Assembly: GCA_903960515.1 (NCBI GenBank)
Contig: CAJCBL010000209.1
Span: 1 to 53,716, forward strand
Origin: an uncultured Verrucomicrobiota bacterium
GTDB lineage: Bacteria > Verrucomicrobiota > Verrucomicrobiia > Opitutales > Opitutaceae
Length of the DNA stretch: 53,716 nt
Direction: 5' to 3'
Of this stretch, positions 9,232 to 18,157 are shown piece after piece. The translations under genes and the position numbers were made by a program. Under the pieces are notes generated by a model. That model worked only from the letters and a program-made list of their open reading frames with translations. It made no database searches and was not told the DNA's origin. Position 1 is the first letter of the stretch. The number at the start of each line of letters is the position of its first letter.

Positions 9232-10908
9232 ATGGGCTTCTTCTCTCAAGGTCTCCCAACCAAGCGCCTCGGCGACCGCCTGCTCGATGCCGGGCTGATC
9301 ACAGCCAACCAGCTCGAACTGGCGCTGCGTGAACAGAAACGCACCGGCAAGCTCATAGGCACGGTGCTGCAGGATCTGGGCTTCGTCACCGGCCCGGCCC
9401 TGAGCGCCTTTCTCGCCAAGGACGCCCAGACTCCCACGGTCGACCTCGCCAAGATCGCCTTCGACCCGGAGGTGATCGGACTGGTCCCCTTCGCCTTCTG
9501 CAAGGAGGCAGGACTGATTCCCATCGCCCGTACCGACGATACCCTCACGCTGGTGATGGCCGACCCGTTCAACGTGGTGGCCATCGACCGCGTCGAGCAA
9601 CTCACCCACCTGCGCGTGGAGGTGCTCAACGCCCCTCTGCCAGACATCCTGGAGAAACTCTCCGCCGCCCACGACCGGGCGGGCTCGCTCGACCAGACCA
9701 TCGACGAGCTGATGGCCATCAACGTGCGCTCCAGCGGCGACGATTCCGCTGCGCCCATGGTGCGCGCGATCGACCAGCTCATCGGTGCGGCCGTGCGCAA
9801 AGCCGCCAGCGACATCCATCTCGAACCCGACGAGAAATCGCTGCGTATCCGCATGCGCAGCGACGGCGTGCTGCGCTCCTTCATGCTCGTGCCCAAGGAT
9901 CTCCAGGAACCTCTCACCGCTCGCATCAAAGTCCTGGCCAACCTCGACGTTTCCGAGACCCGCCTGCCCCAGGACGGGCGCTTCAGCCTCACCCTGGGCC
10001 GGCGCGAACTCAATCTGCGCGTCTCCTGCCTGCCCACCATCCATGGCGAGAGCATCGTGATGCGCATCCTCGACAGCGGCGCCCTGCTCATGGAGCTGCC
10101 CTCGCTGGGCATGCGCACCGAGGACGAGTCCCGCCTGGCCAAGGCCGTCACCCGCCCGCACGGCATCGTGCTGGTCACCGGCCCCACCGGTAGCGGAAAG
10201 ACGACCACGCTTTACACCGCCCTCAATGCGGTGAACCGGCACGAACGCGCCGTATTCACCCTCGAGGACCCCATCGAGTACCGCCTGCCCTACATTCGCC
10301 AGACTCCCATCAACGAGAAGATCGGCCTCACCTTCGGCGCCGGCCTGCGCACCCTGCTGCGCCAGGACCCCGACGTGCTTCTCGTAGGAGAAACTCGCGA
10401 CAAGGAGACCGCCCAGCTCATGGTGCGCGCCGCGCTCACCGGGCACTTGGTCTTCAGCTCGCTGCACACCAACGACTCCTTCGGTGCGATACCCCGCCTT
10501 ATCGACCTCGGGGTGGAGCCCTTTCTGCTGCCGGCCACCCTGCACATGATCGTCGCTCAGCGGCTGGTGCGTCGGCTCTGCGCGGTGTGCAAACAGCCCG
10601 TCGCCGACCCGGCCGCTCTGCTGCGCAGCTTCAGCCTCCCCGCCCCCACGGACAGCGACCCGACTTTGTGGAAGGCCTGCGGCTGCCCCGAGTGCCACAA
10701 CCAAGGATACCGCGGCCGCGTGGCTATCTTCGAGGTGCTCGAGATCGACGACCAGTACGTGCCGCTACTGCCCGAGGGCAACGGCGAGAAGCTCAAGGCC
10801 CTGGCCCGCGCCCGCGGCATGCCGATGCTTTTCGACGACGGCATCCGCCGCGCCTTCCGCGGCGACACCACCCTGGAGGAGGTCTACCGGGTGGCCTTCA
10901 ACACCTGA
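9232..10908 (+). CDS. GspE/PilB-type assembly ATPase with MshE-like N-domain
   Basis: A 558-residue cytoplasmic hexameric ATPase that powers pilin polymerisation or secretion. The N-terminus is an MshEN-type domain: RLGDRLLDAGLIT followed by NQLELALREQ fits the first c-di-GMP-binding motif of MshE, then the usual 5-residue spacer, then a second motif that starts LIG instead of RLG and so looks weakened. The ATPase domain has Walker A GPTGSGKTTT, Asp-box and Walker B around DPDVLLVGETRD (more often GEIRD), and His-box SSLHTND. The four-Cys zinc site is present (CAVC and CPEC). ATG 9232 is the first Met after the pilin gene and gives the normal domain start. The gene is 2 bp ahead of gspF. Confidence 0.95.
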   Translation: MGFFSQGLPTKRLGDRLLDAGLITANQLELALREQKRTGKLIGTVLQDLGFVTGPALSAFLAKDAQTPTVDLAKIAFDPEVIGLVPFAFCKEAGLIPIARTDDTLTLVMADPFNVVAIDRVEQLTHLRVEVLNAPLPDILEKLSAAHDRAGSLDQTIDELMAINVRSSGDDSAAPMVRAIDQLIGAAVRKAASDIHLEPDEKSLRIRMRSDGVLRSFMLVPKDLQEPLTARIKVLANLDVSETRLPQDGRFSLTLGRRELNLRVSCLPTIHGESIVMRILDSGALLMELPSLGMRTEDESRLAKAVTRPHGIVLVTGPTGSGKTTTLYTALNAVNRHERAVFTLEDPIEYRLPYIRQTPINEKIGLTFGAGLRTLLRQDPDVLLVGETRDKETAQLMVRAALTGHLVFSSLHTNDSFGAIPRLIDLGVEPFLLPATLHMIVAQRLVRRLCAVCKQPVADPAALLRSFSLPAPTDSDPTLWKACGCPECHNQGYRGRVAIFEVLEIDDQYVPLLPEGNGEKLKALARARGMPMLFDDGIRRAFRGDTTLEEVYRVAFNT

Positions 10909-10910
10909 CC

Positions 10911-12110
10911 ATGAGCGTGTACAGCTACCGCGCTTACGACTCCGCCGGGCGCCTCACCTCGGGCTCGCTTGAGGCCGACAGCCTCGCGACTCTGGAGCGC
11001 CGGCTGCGCGCCGCCGGAATCTGGATGCTGGAGGCCACGGAGGGCCGCCTGGAGCGGCGCGAGGAGGTGAGCCGCCTGCGCCTGGGGCGCGCCGATCTCA
11101 TCGGCATATTTGTGCAGCTCACGCTTCTGTTGCGCGCCGGCATCACCCTGCCCAACGCCCTGCAACGACTTTCCCAAGACAACGCGGGCACAAAGACCGG
11201 CACGGTCCTCGCCTCCCTGCTCGAACAGGTCTCCATCGGAGTGCCCCTGCACCGCGCCATGGGCGCCTACCCGCGGGTCTTCACCCCGGAAATCACCGCG
11301 GTGATCGAAGCCGGCGAGATCAGCGGCCAGTTGCCCGAGGTCTTCGCCAGCCTTCAGGCCTATTTCGAGTGGTGCGACCAGCTCGTGGCCGACGTGCGCC
11401 AGGCCCTGATGTATCCGGTGATTGTGCTGGTGGCGGCCTCCGGCCTGGTGCTCATGCTCTTCACCCTCGTGGTGCCGAAGTTTGTCTCCCTGCTTACCGA
11501 GCTTTCGCTGGAGGTGCCCCCGCTCACCCGGGTAGTGATGGCCATCAGCCAGGTGCTGGTGCACGGCTGGCCCGTGCTCTTGGGCGCGGCCGTCGCCGTA
11601 CCCTTCCTGATTCGCTACGCCCTGCGCAACCCGCAGGTGGCCACCTGGGTGGACCGCAAGAAGATGGACCTGCCTGTATTCGGCTCTCTGGTGTCGATGA
11701 TCGCCCTCTCCCGTTTCAGCCACAACCTGGCCCTGCTCTACCGCGCCGGCATACCGCTGCTGCGCGGCATCGAGATCTGCCAGCACCTGGTGGGCAACCG
11801 TGCGCTCGCCGCCGCCCTGGCCGACGCCCACCGCGGCGTACTCGAGGGCAAGCCGCTGAGCCGCTGCCTGGCCGCCCACGAGGTGTTTCCCCAGACCCTC
11901 GTAACCATGATCGCCACCGGCGAAACCTCGGGGACCCTCGACATCGCGCTGGAGGGCGTGGCCGACTACTACAACAAGATCATCCCGCGGCGCATCAAGG
12001 TGGTCTTCGCCATCTTCAACCCGGCGATGATGCTCTCGCTCATCGCCGTGGTGGGGTTGGTGGCCCTGGCCGTGATCCTGCCCATCCTCCAACTCTGGAA
12101 CGCCCGATGA
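10911..12110 (+). CDS. GspF/PilC-type inner-membrane platform protein
   Basis: A 399-residue polytopic inner-membrane protein on which the ATPase acts. The start MSVYSYRAYDSAGRLTSGSLEA is typical of the family. Two tandem T2SF domains are visible, each with a motif like LLRAGITLPNAL / LYRAGIPLLRGIE and ViEAGEISGQLPEV / IATGETSGTLDIAL. Three membrane segments (about 160-185, 210-235, 370-395). Its stop overlaps the next start by ATGA. Confidence 0.95.
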   Translation: MSVYSYRAYDSAGRLTSGSLEADSLATLERRLRAAGIWMLEATEGRLERREEVSRLRLGRADLIGIFVQLTLLLRAGITLPNALQRLSQDNAGTKTGTVLASLLEQVSIGVPLHRAMGAYPRVFTPEITAVIEAGEISGQLPEVFASLQAYFEWCDQLVADVRQALMYPVIVLVAASGLVLMLFTLVVPKFVSLLTELSLEVPPLTRVVMAISQVLVHGWPVLLGAAVAVPFLIRYALRNPQVATWVDRKKMDLPVFGSLVSMIALSRFSHNLALLYRAGIPLLRGIEICQHLVGNRALAAALADAHRGVLEGKPLSRCLAAHEVFPQTLVTMIATGETSGTLDIALEGVADYYNKIIPRRIKVVFAIFNPAMMLSLIAVVGLVALAVILPILQLWNAR

Positions 12111-12928
12111 AGCGCGCGTCACCACTTTCTTCCGCCGGCGCCTCCGCAGCCTTCACCCTCATCGAGATGATCGGCGTGCTGGCGATCATGGCGGTGCTTG
12201 CCAGCGTACTGGTGCCCAACGTACTGCGCTCCCTCGACCGCGCCGCCGTACGCGCCGAGGCCTCGACGCTCGACGCACTCGGCGAGCAGACAAAGCTGTA
12301 TCTGCGCGTCAACGGCACCGCGCCCACTGTGGCCAACTGGACCACCCAGATCGGCTCGTTTGCCGACATCGCCCCGGTCGACATCGCCACCAACAAGCGC
12401 GCGATGGCGCGTACCTACCTCCTGGAGCCATCGGTGGCCCCGACGCCGGCGCCTCGCGCGCTGATTCTCTCCTCCATGCGCGCCGGCCTCGCGCTGCCCA
12501 CCTCGGCGAACATCACCACCTCGGCGCAGTTCCAAAGCCTGTGGCAAACCGCCGATAATGCCCTGCCCTCCGCCGCCAGTTGGGCCGGATGGAGCACCTG
12601 GTCCGCTGTCGCCAACAGCGGCGAATATCTGCTCATCGAACGCGTAAACCTGCTGCCCATCTACAACTCGGACCTGCTCAGCGTCACCCTCACGCTCAAC
12701 AACCTCAGCGCCACCACGGCCAGCTACAACCTGGTGCTGCCCAGCGGCACCGTTCAGGGCTGGGTCAATGTCGCCGCTGGCGCCAACGTAGTGCTCGCCG
12801 GCCTGCTGCCCCGCACCCGCCTCAACCTCTACAGCGCAGCCTCCGCCGCCACCTTGAACTACACCTACGTTGTAGCTTCGTCCGGCCGCACCTTCGACTT
12901 CGTCGGCAACACCTGGACACCGCAATGA
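12107..12928 (+). CDS. Type IV pilin-like / pseudopilin protein 2
   Basis: Has 273 residues. The class III signal reads FTLIEMIGVLAIMAVLASVL after a 15-residue leader, but the residue before the cleavage site is Ala (SAA then FTLIE), whereas prepilin peptidase normally requires Gly. The rest is a Thr/Ala/Ser-rich globular part ending in FVGNTWTPQ. DNA coding the signal core is almost identical to that of pseudopilin 1. ATGA overlaps join it to gspF upstream and to the PilM/N-like gene downstream. Confidence 0.85.
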   Translation: MKRASPLSSAGASAAFTLIEMIGVLAIMAVLASVLVPNVLRSLDRAAVRAEASTLDALGEQTKLYLRVNGTAPTVANWTTQIGSFADIAPVDIATNKRAMARTYLLEPSVAPTPAPRALILSSMRAGLALPTSANITTSAQFQSLWQTADNALPSAASWAGWSTWSAVANSGEYLLIERVNLLPIYNSDLLSVTLTLNNLSATTASYNLVLPSGTVQGWVNVAAGANVVLAGLLPRTRLNLYSAASAATLNYTYVVASSGRTFDFVGNTWTPQ

Positions 12929-14469
12929 GCGCCCCCGGAAACTTTGTCCCGCCGGAGCCCGGCGGTTTCGTCCCTCCCGAGCCCGGCGGCTTTGTCCCGC
13001 CCGAACTCACTCCGGCCACCGCCGCCCCCGCTGCTCCGGCCTCGGCGGGAAGCCCCACCCGACGCAAGGTCTCCCGCAGCAACCACGACCAGTTGGGCAT
13101 CGTATGGGTGCGGGGCACCCTGCACATCGCTGTGATGCGCCAGCGCAAGACCCTGGGCCAGTGGAGCAGCCGGGAACCGGTGCGCAGCCTGGAGGAGTTC
13201 GCCGCGGCGCTGGACGTAGCGCTCACGGAACTCAAGTTCGAGGGCACCGATTCCTTTCTGGTCTTCGAGGGCGACACGTTCGTCCACCAGGCCGAGGCGG
13301 CGCCCTCGTTTTCCGCCGCTGCAACCAAGGCCTACCTGCAAAGCCGGGTGGACCGCTATGCCAAGGAGCACGGGCCCGTGCTCTGGGTGGCGCAGCCCAC
13401 GGTGGGACCCAAGGAGGAGCGGGGCTTCATCCTGCACCTCATGCCGCAGGCCTTCTACGGCCAGTTGCGCCGCATCTTCCTGCCGCGCCGTCTCGATCTC
13501 AACCGTATCCTGCCGATGGTGGTGCCGGTGCAGCGCGAGATGAACGGTTTCCCTATCTCCCGCGGCACTCCGGTGCTGGTGGCCGCCGAGCTCGCCGATG
13601 CCACCATCATCGTAGTGGCGCAGGCCGGCGGTGCGGTGCTCTTCACCCGCACCATCCTCGCCTCCCTCGAAGAAGCCCCCGTGCGGGTGGCCATCGAGCT
13701 CAACCGCTCACTGCTCTACGCCAAGCAGCAGTTCAACGTCCAGGTCGACCGCATCTGGCTGGCCACGCGCACCGGCCGCGCCAACGAGGAGGTCACGGCC
13801 AAATGCGGTGCTGGAAAGATGGTGATAGTGCTGCCCACCCGCCCCGACGAGTGGGTGCAGAGCGCGGCCCGAGTGGCGCGTACCCACCCGGTCAACCTCA
13901 TCGCAGAGCACATCCAGCGGAAACGCCGCGATCAGTTCATCCGCCTCGGACTCGCCGTCATCGGCTGGCTGGCCCTGGCAGCCTTGGCGGTGAACCTCAG
14001 GGAAGCCGACCAGCGCTGGCAGGAAGAACGCCAGGGGTTGGAGTCGTTGCAGGCCCGCGCCCCCGCCCTCGCCGAGGAGCGCGACCGTTTGGCGGCCCGC
14101 AACCGCTTGCTCCAAAGCGAACTTGCCCTGCAGGCCAGCCTGGGCGCAGAAGCGCTCCCCCCGGTCCCAGCCAAACTGCTCGCCCATCTGGCCTCGCTTC
14201 TGCCGGCCGACGCCCACCTCACCGAATTCTCCGTGAAGTGGAACCAGCCCGCTTCGTCGTGGACCTTCCAATGCGCGGGCCTCATCGCGGGCGACGAGGA
14301 GTCCGCCCACGAATCCATCAACTCCCTCCAGCGCCAACTGGCCAAGGGGCCGCTGCGCATCCGCTTCATCGAGACTCCTGGAGGCCAGGGCCGCGCCGCC
14401 ATGGGCGGCGGGGCTTCTTCCGGCATCCAGCAACGCTTCAGCCTGGAGGGCGCCCTGCTTGAAAACTAG
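12925..14469 (+). CDS. PilM/PilN-like (GspL-like) inner-membrane assembly protein
   Basis: Has 514 residues. The N-terminus carries three copies of an FVPPEPGG-type unit, then an Ala/Pro linker. Residues about 55-330 form a cytoplasmic part that probably corresponds to the actin-like PilM/GspL domain. A single membrane segment (about 335-355, LGLAVIGWLALAALAVNL) is followed by a coiled coil (EERQGLESLQARAPALAEERD) and a periplasmic domain like PilN. PilM and PilN are usually separate proteins; here they appear as one chain, as in GspL. The family call rests mainly on topology and gene order between a pseudopilin and PilO-, PilP- and secretin-like genes. Its last 11 bp overlap the next gene. 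Confidence 0.72.
   Translation: MSAPGNFVPPEPGGFVPPEPGGFVPPELTPATAAPAAPASAGSPTRRKVSRSNHDQLGIVWVRGTLHIAVMRQRKTLGQWSSREPVRSLEEFAAALDVALTELKFEGTDSFLVFEGDTFVHQAEAAPSFSAAATKAYLQSRVDRYAKEHGPVLWVAQPTVGPKEERGFILHLMPQAFYGQLRRIFLPRRLDLNRILPMVVPVQREMNGFPISRGTPVLVAAELADATIIVVAQAGGAVLFTRTILASLEEAPVRVAIELNRSLLYAKQQFNVQVDRIWLATRTGRANEEVTAKCGAGKMVIVLPTRPDEWVQSAARVARTHPVNLIAEHIQRKRRDQFIRLGLAVIGWLALAALAVNLREADQRWQEERQGLESLQARAPALAEERDRLAARNRLLQSELALQASLGAEALPPVPAKLLAHLASLLPADAHLTEFSVKWNQPASSWTFQCAGLIAGDEESAHESINSLQRQLAKGPLRIRFIETPGGQGRAAMGGGASSGIQQRFSLEGALLEN
12937..13011 (+). repeat. Three 24-bp repeats coding FVPPEPGG units
   Basis: Three head-to-tail 24-bp units at the 5' end of the PilM/N-like gene encode F-V-P-P-E-P-G-G twice and then a third copy that diverges after F-V-P-P-E. 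The units differ at wobble positions (for example TTTGTCCCG versus TTCGTCCCT). The extension is proline-rich and likely disordered. Confidence 0.8.
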
Positions 14470-15091
14470 GATCATCGCCGCCGCCCGCGCCGGCTGGACA
14501 TTCCTCACAGTGATCCCGGGCTGGCCCGATGCGGGCAAGTTCGGTCGCACCCTCTACGCACTGCCACTTGTGCTGCCTCTGCTGGGACTGCTTGTGCTGG
14601 CCGGATGGCTTCAGTTTGTGCGTGGACCACACATGCAGGCCGAGCGCCTCGCCCACCGGCCCGCCCTGATGCTGGAGGCCGAGATCGCCGCACTGCGTCT
14701 GGAATGTTCCGATGCACAGGCCGCCGATTCGGCCGCCGCCACCGCCCTCCTGGCGGGCGCCCTAATCCAGTCCCAAGCAGATTTCGACGCCCAACTGGAG
14801 GCTATCCGCGCAGCCGCCAGCACCGCCAGCTGGGTGGCCACCCTCCACGCCACCGACCTAGATAACGAAGCCCCGGGCGAGCCCGCCGCACTTCTCTACC
14901 GCAACGTGCGTGCGCGCCTGGTACCGGCGGCCACCAACCCCGCCCCCTTCGCCTCCCTGCTCGGCCTGCTCGACCAGTTGCCCCCCGCCGGCAAGAGCGC
15001 CGGCGTCACCCGCCTCACCGTACGCGCCGATGACCAGGCCCGCCTGAGCGCCGAATTCACGGTGCGCTACACGCTGCGACCAGCCCGATGA
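14459..15091 (+). CDS. PilO/GspM-like inner-membrane protein
   Basis: Has 210 residues with a TTG start that overlaps the upstream gene by 11 bp. It has a short cytoplasmic N-terminus, one membrane helix (about 35-52, LPLVLPLLGLLVLAGWL), then a periplasmic helical region and a C-terminal ferredoxin-like part (NVRARLVPAATNPAPFASLL). Topology and place in the operon match PilO/GspM, the partner of PilN/GspL in the inner-membrane alignment complex. Sequence similarity is weak by eye. Ends in an ATGA overlap with the next gene. Confidence 0.7.
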   Translation: MKTRIIAAARAGWTFLTVIPGWPDAGKFGRTLYALPLVLPLLGLLVLAGWLQFVRGPHMQAERLAHRPALMLEAEIAALRLECSDAQAADSAAATALLAGALIQSQADFDAQLEAIRAAASTASWVATLHATDLDNEAPGEPAALLYRNVRARLVPAATNPAPFASLLGLLDQLPPAGKSAGVTRLTVRADDQARLSAEFTVRYTLRPAR

Positions 15092-15657
15092 GAAAGCTCC
15101 TCAACAGCCCGTGGTTTGTCGCCGTGCTCGCTCTGGTCGCCCTCGTGGTGGTGGGGCAGGCGGTACTATTCGCACCCAAGGATGCGGTGCCTTCCGCGCC
15201 CGAGGCCGGCCCGCAGCCCGAGGCTCAGCGTCCTCCCGAGGCCGCCCCCTCCTCGCTCGAGGCCGCGCCGGCCCCCGCCGCGGAAGGTGCAGGGCACTCG
15301 CGCCTCTCCATGGCCCAGGCCCTCAAGGCGCTCTCGCACCCCGCCACCGTGCGCGATCCCTTCGCCCTGCCCGTGAAGCCCGAGGCGGCCGAGGGCAATC
15401 CACTGGGCGTTGCTGTCGTAGAAGTTGTCGACCGCCTACGCCTCTCCGCCACCTGGGTCCAGGGCCAGGCGGTCTTTCTTCTGCTCAACGGCCGCATCTG
15501 CCAGCCCGGCGATGAGATCGAGCGTTTCACGGTCGAAACAGCCGATGTAGACGGCGCTTGGATTCGCCACCACGGCGCCCGCTCTTTCCTGTCCGTAGGG
15601 CAGGAACTGGTCGTCAAAACCTCGGTACCGGCCCCCCCCTCTACACTTTCCAAATGA
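15088..15657 (+). CDS. PilP/GspC-like periplasmic connector
   Basis: Has 189 residues: an N-terminal membrane anchor (about 8-28), a Pro/Ala/Glu-rich linker (about 30-70), a motif ATVRDPFALP, and a small beta domain (GVAVVEVVDRLRLSATWVQG, LLNGRICQPGDEI) as in PilP/GspC homology regions, which join the inner-membrane platform to the secretin. It is coupled by ATGA overlaps on both sides, the downstream one with the secretin gene itself. Confidence 0.75.
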   Translation: MRKLLNSPWFVAVLALVALVVVGQAVLFAPKDAVPSAPEAGPQPEAQRPPEAAPSSLEAAPAPAAEGAGHSRLSMAQALKALSHPATVRDPFALPVKPEAAEGNPLGVAVVEVVDRLRLSATWVQGQAVFLLLNGRICQPGDEIERFTVETADVDGAWIRHHGARSFLSVGQELVVKTSVPAPPSTLSK

Positions 15658-17204
15658 ACTCTCGCATGCTCCTCCGCTTCCGAGCCCTTTTGCTTTTCGC
15701 CCCCATGCTGGCCCGCCTGCTCGCCGAGGATGCCCCAGCACCGCCCGCCGCCCCACCCGTCGAACCCGCCGTCGCACCCGCCGCCGTGCCCAGTGTGCCA
15801 GCCTCGGTGCCCTCGACCCTGTTCAGCTTCCGCGCCGATGCCGTACCCATCAAACAGGCACTCGCGCTCTTCGCCCGCGCCAACTCCCTCAACATCGTGC
15901 CCGACCTAGACGTAGAGGGCGATGTCACCGTCGAGTTCCGCAATCTCCCGCTGGATTTCGCCATGCAGGCCCTCCTCGACGCCAACGGCTACTACTTCGT
16001 GCAGGACGGCAGCTTGCTGCGAGTGCGCAACCGCGAGGCACGCCTCTTCCAGATCGACTACATCCACGCTACCCGCACAGGCCAAGGCTCCAACGCCGTA
16101 CAGATCAGCTCGGGCGGCGCCTCGGGAGGCGGCGCTGGGGGAGGCGGTGGAGGGACGGAAGGCTCGACGATGACCGTCACCAATTCCTCAACCAACAACT
16201 TCTGGGGCGATCTGGGCGAACAGCTCAAAACCCTGATCACCCCCGAGGGCTCGTTCACCGTAAACAGCCTCGCCGGCACCATCCTGGTGCGCGATCGCCA
16301 CCGCAACGTACAGACCATCGCCGACTACCTGGCCAATGTTACCCAGAGCATCGTGCGCCAGGTCGACCTTGAGGTCGAAATCTACGAGGTGTCCCTTAAC
16401 AATAGCTGCCAACTGGGCATCAACTGGCAGAAGGTATCCGAGAGCCTCGACACCACCTTCAACACCATCCCCGGGCAACTCACCCTCCCCGGCGCCGGCG
16501 GTCTGATCGTGCAAAACCCCGTTTTCGGCGGCTTGGCGCCGGCCCCCGGCATACGCGTCCAGTACCAACGCGGCAGCATCTCCGCCGTGCTCGACGCCCT
16601 CAAGCAGCAGGGCGATCTCACCATCGTCTCCAAACCCCGCTTGCGCACCCTCAACAACCAGCCCGCCGTCGTGCGCATTGGCCGGGATCTGCCGGTCTTC
16701 ACCAGCAAAACCACCCAGGGTTCGGGCGACAACGCCTTCGCCACCGTCGATGAAACGATCACCACTGTCACCGTCGGCACCGTCCTCTCCATCACGCCAC
16801 AGATCTCCGCCGACGGTCTCGTAACCCTCGACATCACCCCTGCGGTGAGCCGGCTGGTGACCACCGAGAAATCGGCCACCGGCAATACCAGCGCGCCCGT
16901 CATCGACATCCGCCAAGCCTCCTCGATCGTGCGGGTGCGCGACGGCGCCACGATCATCATGGGCGGCCTGGTACAGGACTCCTCCACCTCCACCCAGCGC
17001 AAGGTGCCCTTCCTCTCCGACATCCCCCTGCTGGGCAAGGCCTTCACCTCCAAGAGCAAGGTAGCCGACCGCACCGAACTCATCTTCTTCCTCACCCCAC
17101 GCATCATCAAGGACGCCGCCACCGAGGCCTCCGCCACGCATCCCCCGCCCCCGCCCGGTCCGCCCCAAACGCCCCACTCGCCCCAGCGCCCGCCGCCCCC
17201 ATGA
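15654..17204 (+). CDS. Secretin (GspD/PilQ/MshL family outer-membrane pore)
   Basis: Has 516 residues with an N-terminal signal peptide (MNSRMLLRFRALLLFAPMLARLLA). An Ala/Pro linker leads to an N-domain (FRADAVPIKQALALFARANSLN, as in secretin/TonB short N-terminal domains), a Gly/Ser-rich loop (about 160-182), a further N-domain, and the secretin C-domain: VEIYEVSLNNSCQLGINW, STVSKPRLRTLNNQPA-like region, VGTVLSITPQISADG, and the closing VPFLSDIPLLGKAF / ELIFFLTPRII. Forms the outer-membrane channel for the pilus or secreted substrate. The Pro-rich tail ends in an ATGA overlap with the GGDEF gene. No pilotin was identified, although lipoproteins lie nearby. Confidence 0.93.
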   Translation: MNSRMLLRFRALLLFAPMLARLLAEDAPAPPAAPPVEPAVAPAAVPSVPASVPSTLFSFRADAVPIKQALALFARANSLNIVPDLDVEGDVTVEFRNLPLDFAMQALLDANGYYFVQDGSLLRVRNREARLFQIDYIHATRTGQGSNAVQISSGGASGGGAGGGGGGTEGSTMTVTNSSTNNFWGDLGEQLKTLITPEGSFTVNSLAGTILVRDRHRNVQTIADYLANVTQSIVRQVDLEVEIYEVSLNNSCQLGINWQKVSESLDTTFNTIPGQLTLPGAGGLIVQNPVFGGLAPAPGIRVQYQRGSISAVLDALKQQGDLTIVSKPRLRTLNNQPAVVRIGRDLPVFTSKTTQGSGDNAFATVDETITTVTVGTVLSITPQISADGLVTLDITPAVSRLVTTEKSATGNTSAPVIDIRQASSIVRVRDGATIIMGGLVQDSSTSTQRKVPFLSDIPLLGKAFTSKSKVADRTELIFFLTPRIIKDAATEASATHPPPPPGPPQTPHSPQRPPPP

Positions 17205-18157
17205 GCATCCCTCCGGTCGGTTCAGGGGTCCACCTGGACATCAACATCCTGCTGGTCGAGGACGTGCCGATGATCGCCAAGATCGTCGAGCGCATGCTCA
17301 TGAACTCCAGCCACTGCACCTACCATTTCGAGTGGCGGGGCACCTTGGCCGATGCGCTGGATACCCTGCGTTCCCGTGATTTCGATACCATTCTGCTCGA
17401 CCTCAACCTCTCCGACAGCAGCGACCTGAGCACCCTCACCCGGGTGCTGGACACGGCCCGAGGCGTGCCCGTGGTGGTGCTCACCGCCACCGACGACGAC
17501 GAGATGGGCCTCAAGGCCGTGCAAGCCGGCGCGCAGGACTACCTGGTGAAGGGCCAGTGCACCGCCCCCGCGCTGGACCGCTCGATCGTCTACAGCATAG
17601 AGCGTCACCGCCTCCAACAAACGCTGCGCCAGCTCGCCGTGCTCGACGAACTCACCGGCCTCTACAACCGCCGCGGCTTCAACACCCTCAACCCCGACCT
17701 CCTGCACAAAGTCCACTCCGGCGGGGCCCAAGGCTACCTGGCCTGTTTCGACTTGGATCGCTTCAAGCAGATCAACGACACCCTAGGCCACGCCTGCGGC
17801 GACGCCGCCCTGGTCGAGTTTGCCACCCTCTTGCGCAGCGCCTTCCGCAAGGACGGCCTGTTCGCCCGGCTCGGCGGCGATGAATTTCTGGCGATGGGAA
17901 TCGAAGCCCATCCCGGCGCTGCCACCGAGGCGCTGGCCGCCCTCCAGCATATGCTCTCCGTGCGCAACGCCGCCGGCCTTTCCCCCTTCCGCCTCGAAGC
18001 CAGCGCCGGACTGTTGACCCTCGGCAGCGAGGAACGCCGCCCGCTCGAAGAGTTGCTCGCCGCCGCCGACACCGAACTCTACCGCAACAAGGAAGCCCGC
18101 CGCGCAACCCGCGCACTGGCCTCCCGCGATGAAACCTCCTCGAGGGCCTCTGCATGA
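17201..18157 (+). CDS. Response regulator with GGDEF diguanylate cyclase domain
   Basis: Has 318 residues. The receiver domain (about 8-125) has acidic residues in LLVEDVPM, phospho-acceptor Asp in TILLDLNLSD, Thr/Ala switch region VVVLTATDDDE and Lys in YLVKGQ. The GGDEF domain (about 145-310) has DELTGLYNRRGF, the metal/substrate motif CFDLDRFKQINDTLGH and an intact signature RLGGDEF, so it should make c-di-GMP from GTP when phosphorylated. No clear RxxD product-inhibition site lies at the expected distance before GGDEF. It overlaps the secretin gene and the HD-GYP gene (ATGA both), so it is made together with the pilus machine. Confidence 0.93.
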   Translation: MSIPPVGSGVHLDINILLVEDVPMIAKIVERMLMNSSHCTYHFEWRGTLADALDTLRSRDFDTILLDLNLSDSSDLSTLTRVLDTARGVPVVVLTATDDDEMGLKAVQAGAQDYLVKGQCTAPALDRSIVYSIERHRLQQTLRQLAVLDELTGLYNRRGFNTLNPDLLHKVHSGGAQGYLACFDLDRFKQINDTLGHACGDAALVEFATLLRSAFRKDGLFARLGGDEFLAMGIEAHPGAATEALAALQHMLSVRNAAGLSPFRLEASAGLLTLGSEERRPLEELLAAADTELYRNKEARRATRALASRDETSSRASA

